Assembly (NCBI GenBank): GCA_016742125.1
Contig: JACVCM010000031.1
Location: forward strand, 1 to 20,242
Direction of reading: 5' to 3'
DNA length: 20,242 nucleotides
Source of the DNA: Sphingomonadaceae bacterium
GTDB taxonomy: Bacteria; Pseudomonadota; Alphaproteobacteria; Sphingomonadales; Sphingomonadaceae
In this document: positions 17,685 to 20,242 of the stretch, one piece after another
Position numbering within the stretch: position 1 is the stretch's first letter
How the letters are laid out: every line of letters starts with the position of its first letter
Notes under the pieces: generated by a model
What the model saw: the letters and a program-made list of their open reading frames with translations, nothing else
Told to the model about the DNA's origin: nothing
Database searches by the model: none
Translations under genes and position numbers: made by a program

Positions 17685-18050
17685 ATGCAATATATGCTGA
17701 TCTACACCGAAACCGCCGAAGAGTTTGAAAAGCGCAACAATCCCGAGGCCGCGCAGCCTTATTGGGGCGGGTGGAGCGCCTATATGGGCGCGATGGGGCA
17801 GGCGGGGCTGATCGTCAACGGCGACGGGCTGCAACCCCCGCACACCGCAACGACGCTGCGCATCCGCGACGGCCAGCGCCATGTCCAGGACGGGCCTTTC
17901 GCCGATGCCAAGGAGCAGTTGGGCGGCTATGTCGTGATCGAGGTGCCCGATCTCGACACTGCACTCGAATGGGCGGCGAAAGCCCCGTGTGTTACCAATG
18001 GCGCGGTCGAGGTTCGGCCGGTCCTTCCGCGAATGACCCCTGCCGCCTGA
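17685..18050 (+). CDS. YCII-related / DGPF-domain protein
   Basis: This 121-residue cytoplasmic protein has a dimeric alpha-beta-barrel fold. It starts MQYMLIYTETAEEFEKRNNP and contains the DGPF motif at 69-72 (HVQDGPFADAKEQLGGY), then VVIEVPDLDTALEWAAKAP, all as in the DGPF proteins encoded beside ECF42 sigma factors. A partner or sensing role in that signalling pathway is generally assumed, but no enzyme activity is established. AAGGAA precedes the ATG by about 7 bases. Its TGA shares one base with the sigma factor's ATG (TGATG), so the two are translationally coupled. Confidence 0.95.
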   Translation: MQYMLIYTETAEEFEKRNNPEAAQPYWGGWSAYMGAMGQAGLIVNGDGLQPPHTATTLRIRDGQRHVQDGPFADAKEQLGGYVVIEVPDLDTALEWAAKAPCVTNGAVEVRPVLPRMTPAA

Positions 18051-19276
18051 TGCAAAAGGATGCGCGCCGTACAGCCGAGCTGGCGGCGCGCACCTCTTAT
18101 GGACGATTGCTCGCTATACTGGCGTCGGGATCGCGCGATATATCGGCCGCAGAAGACCTCCTTTCGCAGGCCTTTGTCGCTGCGCTGAAAAGCTGGCCGG
18201 AGCGGGGCGTTCCGGACAATCCGGACGCCTGGTTGCTGACCGCCGCGCGCAACAGCCAGCGCAACCTTATCCGCCACGCCAAAGTCCGCGATGGAGCGGC
18301 GCTGGAAATGGAACGGCATTTCCAAGAATTGTCGGAATCGCAGCAGGATTTCCCTGACGAACGCCTGAAAATGCTGTTCGTCTGTGCCCATCCCGCCATC
18401 GATGCGGCAATGCGGACGCCGCTCATGCTGCAGATCGTGCTAGGCCTCGACGCGGTCAGGATTGGCTCAGCCTTTCTGGTCGCGCCCAGCACGATGGGTC
18501 AACGTCTGGTGCGGGCAAAGGCCAAAATTCGCGACAGCGGCCTGCGCTTTACGGTTCCCGACAGCGATGTGTTGCCCGAAAGGCTGATCGACGTGCTGAA
18601 CGCCATTTATGCGGCGTTCGGGGCAGCCTGGGACGAGATGCCCGGCGCGGCAGAGGGCGATCAAGGGCTGGCGGAGGAGGCTATTTATCTTGGCCGGCTG
18701 ATCGCGTCATTGCTGCCCGATGAGCCTGAGCCGAAGGGCCTGCTTGCGCTCATGCTCTATTGCCATGCCCGCCGAGCCGCCCGGCGCGACGAGTACGGCA
18801 AGTTCGTACCTCTAAAGCAACAGGATAGCGGCAAATGGTCGCGCGATATGATTATCGAGGCCGAACAGCTTTTGACATTGGCCTCGCGCGCCGCGACATT
18901 CGGGCAATATCAGTGCGAAGCCGCCATCCAGTCGGTGCATGTCCAGCGTGCGATTACAGGCATAACCAACCACAAGGCGCTGTTGGCGCTGTACGACCTT
19001 CTGGTGGCGCAATGCCCGACGGTCGGCAATCTGGTAAGCCGCGCGGCGATGTTGCTGGAGGCGGGCGACGCACAATGCGCGCACGAGGCGCTCGCAGCGC
19101 TACCCCCGGACCTGACAGCACGATATCAGCCATTCTGGGTGACATCCGCTTTTGTCGCGCTGGAGTTGGAGGAAAGCGCTCGCGCAAAAGCCGCCTTCGA
19201 AACGGCAATTGCACTGACCGAAGATCCTGCCGTTCGGACATTCCTGACCGGACATGCGCAGCGGGCTACCGGTTGA
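18050..19276 (+). CDS. ECF42-group RNA polymerase sigma factor
   Basis: This 408-residue alternative sigma factor is about twice the usual ECF length because of a C-terminal extension, as known for ECF42. Region 2 lies at about 10-85 (AEDLLSQAFVAALKSWPERG, NPDAWLLTAARNSQRNLIRH). Region 4 lies at about 105-165 (DERLKMLFVCAHPAID, then FLVAPSTMGQRLVRAKAKIR). The extension (about 170-408) holds LPDEPEPKGLLALMLYCHAR, EAAIQSVHVQRA and helical repeats like tetratricopeptides, thought to act in place of an anti-sigma factor. Some usual residues differ (for example, AAFGAAWDEM where many relatives have an NEGY-type motif). The ATG overlaps the YCII stop. Its stop overlaps the convergent kinase gene by 11 bases. 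Its target genes cannot be inferred beyond the operon itself. Confidence 0.94.
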   Translation: MQKDARRTAELAARTSYGRLLAILASGSRDISAAEDLLSQAFVAALKSWPERGVPDNPDAWLLTAARNSQRNLIRHAKVRDGAALEMERHFQELSESQQDFPDERLKMLFVCAHPAIDAAMRTPLMLQIVLGLDAVRIGSAFLVAPSTMGQRLVRAKAKIRDSGLRFTVPDSDVLPERLIDVLNAIYAAFGAAWDEMPGAAEGDQGLAEEAIYLGRLIASLLPDEPEPKGLLALMLYCHARRAARRDEYGKFVPLKQQDSGKWSRDMIIEAEQLLTLASRAATFGQYQCEAAIQSVHVQRAITGITNHKALLALYDLLVAQCPTVGNLVSRAAMLLEAGDAQCAHEALAALPPDLTARYQPFWVTSAFVALELEESARAKAAFETAIALTEDPAVRTFLTGHAQRATG

Positions 19277-19799
19277 GCGCTGCCTGGGCGGCCGAAAAGC
19301 GAGCCTCGCCTTCGCCCCGGATGAGCGCATAGCTGACCCCGCGCCCGTCGAGTTCAGCCTTGCAAAGTTGGAAAAAATGCGCGCGCTCTTCGGGTTTTGC
19401 ATAGACACGCAATCCGTCGTCGACAAATGGCAGGTCGATGTCGAGCAGCAGATAGAGGTCGGCATGGCCGGTAAAGCGGTCGAACCACGGATCGCGCCGA
19501 TAGCCCTTTTTTTGGCCGAACATCATTTCGGCCCAGACAGCGGTGATGAGCGGGTCGGTATCGAACAGGACATATTCCGAGCCGAGTTCGACCGCCCGCG
19601 CGGCAGCCGCGCGATTCATCGTGTCCTGTGTCTCGGCAATGTGGACCAGCTCCGCAATGCCGATATCGGTGCCATGCGCCTCGCAATAGGCGCGGCCATA
19701 TTCGGGAACAACCTCGCAGCCCAAATGGGACGCCAGCCGCGTGGCCAGCGTCGATTTGCCAGTGCTTTCGGGACCGTGAAGGCAGATGCGTTTGGTCAT
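19266..19799 (-). CDS. NadR-type nicotinamide riboside kinase (AAA_28 P-loop kinase)
   Basis: This 177-residue P-loop kinase starts MTKRICLHGPESTGKSTLAT, with the Walker A motif GPESTGKST at 9-17. EYGRAYCEAHGTDIG (33-47), VLFDTDPLITAVWAEMMFG and a Walker B-like strand, LYLLLDIDLPFVDDGLR, match the kinase half of NadR. The NMN adenylyltransferase and helix-turn-helix domains of E. coli NadR are absent, so this is the stand-alone kinase form. It probably phosphorylates nicotinamide riboside entering through PnuC, encoded upstream on the same strand, trapping it for NAD synthesis. A thiamine or other nucleoside kinase role is less likely. The pnuC-to-kinase gap of 162 bases contains an inverted-repeat element. 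Its end overlaps the sigma factor gene. Confidence 0.88.
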   Translation of the reverse strand: MTKRICLHGPESTGKSTLATRLASHLGCEVVPEYGRAYCEAHGTDIGIAELVHIAETQDTMNRAAAARAVELGSEYVLFDTDPLITAVWAEMMFGQKKGYRRDPWFDRFTGHADLYLLLDIDLPFVDDGLRVYAKPEERAHFFQLCKAELDGRGVSYALIRGEGEARFSAAQAALNR

Positions 19800-19822
19800 G
19801 CTATCGCGCGTAGCGCCTTTTC

Positions 19823-19963
19823 AGGTTCGCACGAAGATACGAAAATGGAGAATTTGTCCGATTGGCGATTTACATCAGGTGCATCGTGTAAATTTGGATG
19901 TGTCAAAATTGAAAGCGCTTCGCGCCGGGTTCGCGCGTCATCTTCGTGTCTTCGTGCGAACCT
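19823..19963. repeat. 141-bp inverted-repeat element between pnuC and the kinase gene
   Basis: The ends, 19823-19843 and 19943-19963, are 21-base inverted repeats with one mismatch, built from AGGTTCGCACGAAGA-ACGAA; the match continues inward with a few mismatches. A second inverted repeat, ATTTACA (19869-19875 region) and TGTAAAT, lies inside. The right end overlaps the pnuC stop codon (19962-19964). The compact structure and absence of coding suggest a MITE or REP-type element. It may form a strong hairpin in the pnuC-kinase message. Confidence 0.6.
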
Positions 19964-20242
19964 AATTTTTCTCTGCCTTCCGCCATTCGATCAGCCCAGC
20001 GACCGCCAGCACCAGAAAAACGCCGTACAGCCCTGCGGTAAGGTACAATTGCTTCACCACATAAAGCGGGATCGAGATCAGGTTGACGACGATCCACCAG
20101 TGCCAGTTTTCAACGAACCGTCGTGTCATCAATATCTGCGCCGCCACCGACAGCATCGCCACCGTTGCGTCCCAATAGGGCAGGCTGGTGCCGGTATAGC
20201 GTGCCTTTAGAGACCCCCCTGCGGGCGTCGGCCCAGGCGCCG
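19962..20242 (-). CDS. pnuC: Nicotinamide riboside transporter PnuC (partial, C-terminal 92 residues)
   Basis: The frame enters from the right edge and stops at 19962. The visible end contains the PnuC signature LPYWDAT followed by AMLSVAAQILMTRRFVENW, then WIVVNLISIPLYVVKQLYLT and LYGVFLVLAVAGLIEWRKAE, giving about three membrane helices. PnuC is an inner-membrane facilitator of vitamin B3 nucleosides, and the downstream NadR-type kinase would drive uptake by phosphorylation. An internal GTG at 20162 is not the start, because the signature lies upstream of it. Its last codons overlap the end of the inverted-repeat element, so the C-terminus may have been shaped by that element. Confidence 0.88.
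   Translation of the reverse strand, partial: APGPTPAGGSLKARYTGTSLPYWDATVAMLSVAAQILMTRRFVENWHWWIVVNLISIPLYVVKQLYLTAGLYGVFLVLAVAGLIEWRKAEKN

Overview
The window looks like the chromosome of a GC-rich alphaproteobacterium, most likely a sphingomonad. The basis is the RpoB and LepA sequences, an ECF42-type sigma factor paired with a DGPF/YCII protein, an orphan Flp pilin, CCCTTCGACA-GCTCAG intergenic repeats of a kind I associate with this group, and several start codons without a Shine-Dalgarno that sit just downstream of a -10-like box. The family-level call is inference, because no rRNA gene is present.

Layout. 1-4000: rpoB on the minus strand, running off the left edge, with its own promoter near 4193-4221 and no rplJ/rplL next to it. 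4600-7930: a restriction-modification module made of a nuclease plus N6-adenine methylase fusion and a small overlapping gene, flanked by two same-orientation copies of a short repeat. 7970-8185: a DUF2945-type small protein. 8257-10074: lepA. 10142-13667: the accessory core, visibly more AT-rich than its flanks. It holds an XRE repressor and an ImmA/IrrE-type metallopeptidase on the minus strand, divergent from a three-gene operon encoding a ubiquitin-like protein, a JAB/JAMM peptidase and an E1/ThiF-like adenylating enzyme. The two arms share a symmetric operator-promoter. 13671-14360: a toxin-antitoxin pair, tail to tail with the E1 gene. 14433-14597: an Flp/Fap pilin. 14764-15399: an unrecognised protein resembling terminase small subunits. 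15478-17346: an ABC-F ATPase of the YheS type. 17343-17519: a DUF1289 protein. 17685-19276: the YCII/DGPF and ECF42 sigma operon. 19266-20242: a NadR-type kinase and the end of pnuC, a nicotinamide riboside salvage pair separated by a short inverted-repeat element.

The most interesting content is 10142-13667: a compact ubiquitin-like conjugation or modification operon (Ubl, then JAB, then E1) with no recognisable E2. A peptidase/repressor pair reads away from it through an operator whose perfect 10-bp inverted repeat contains the -35 boxes of both promoters. The arrangement suggests a system that is normally repressed and is released when the peptidase cleaves the repressor. It may be a phage-defence relative of the bacterial Bil and type II CBASS ubiquitin-like systems. 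The nearby restriction-modification module and toxin-antitoxin pair fit a defence-rich neighbourhood.

No tRNA, rRNA, CRISPR array, insertion sequence or integrase was recognised.
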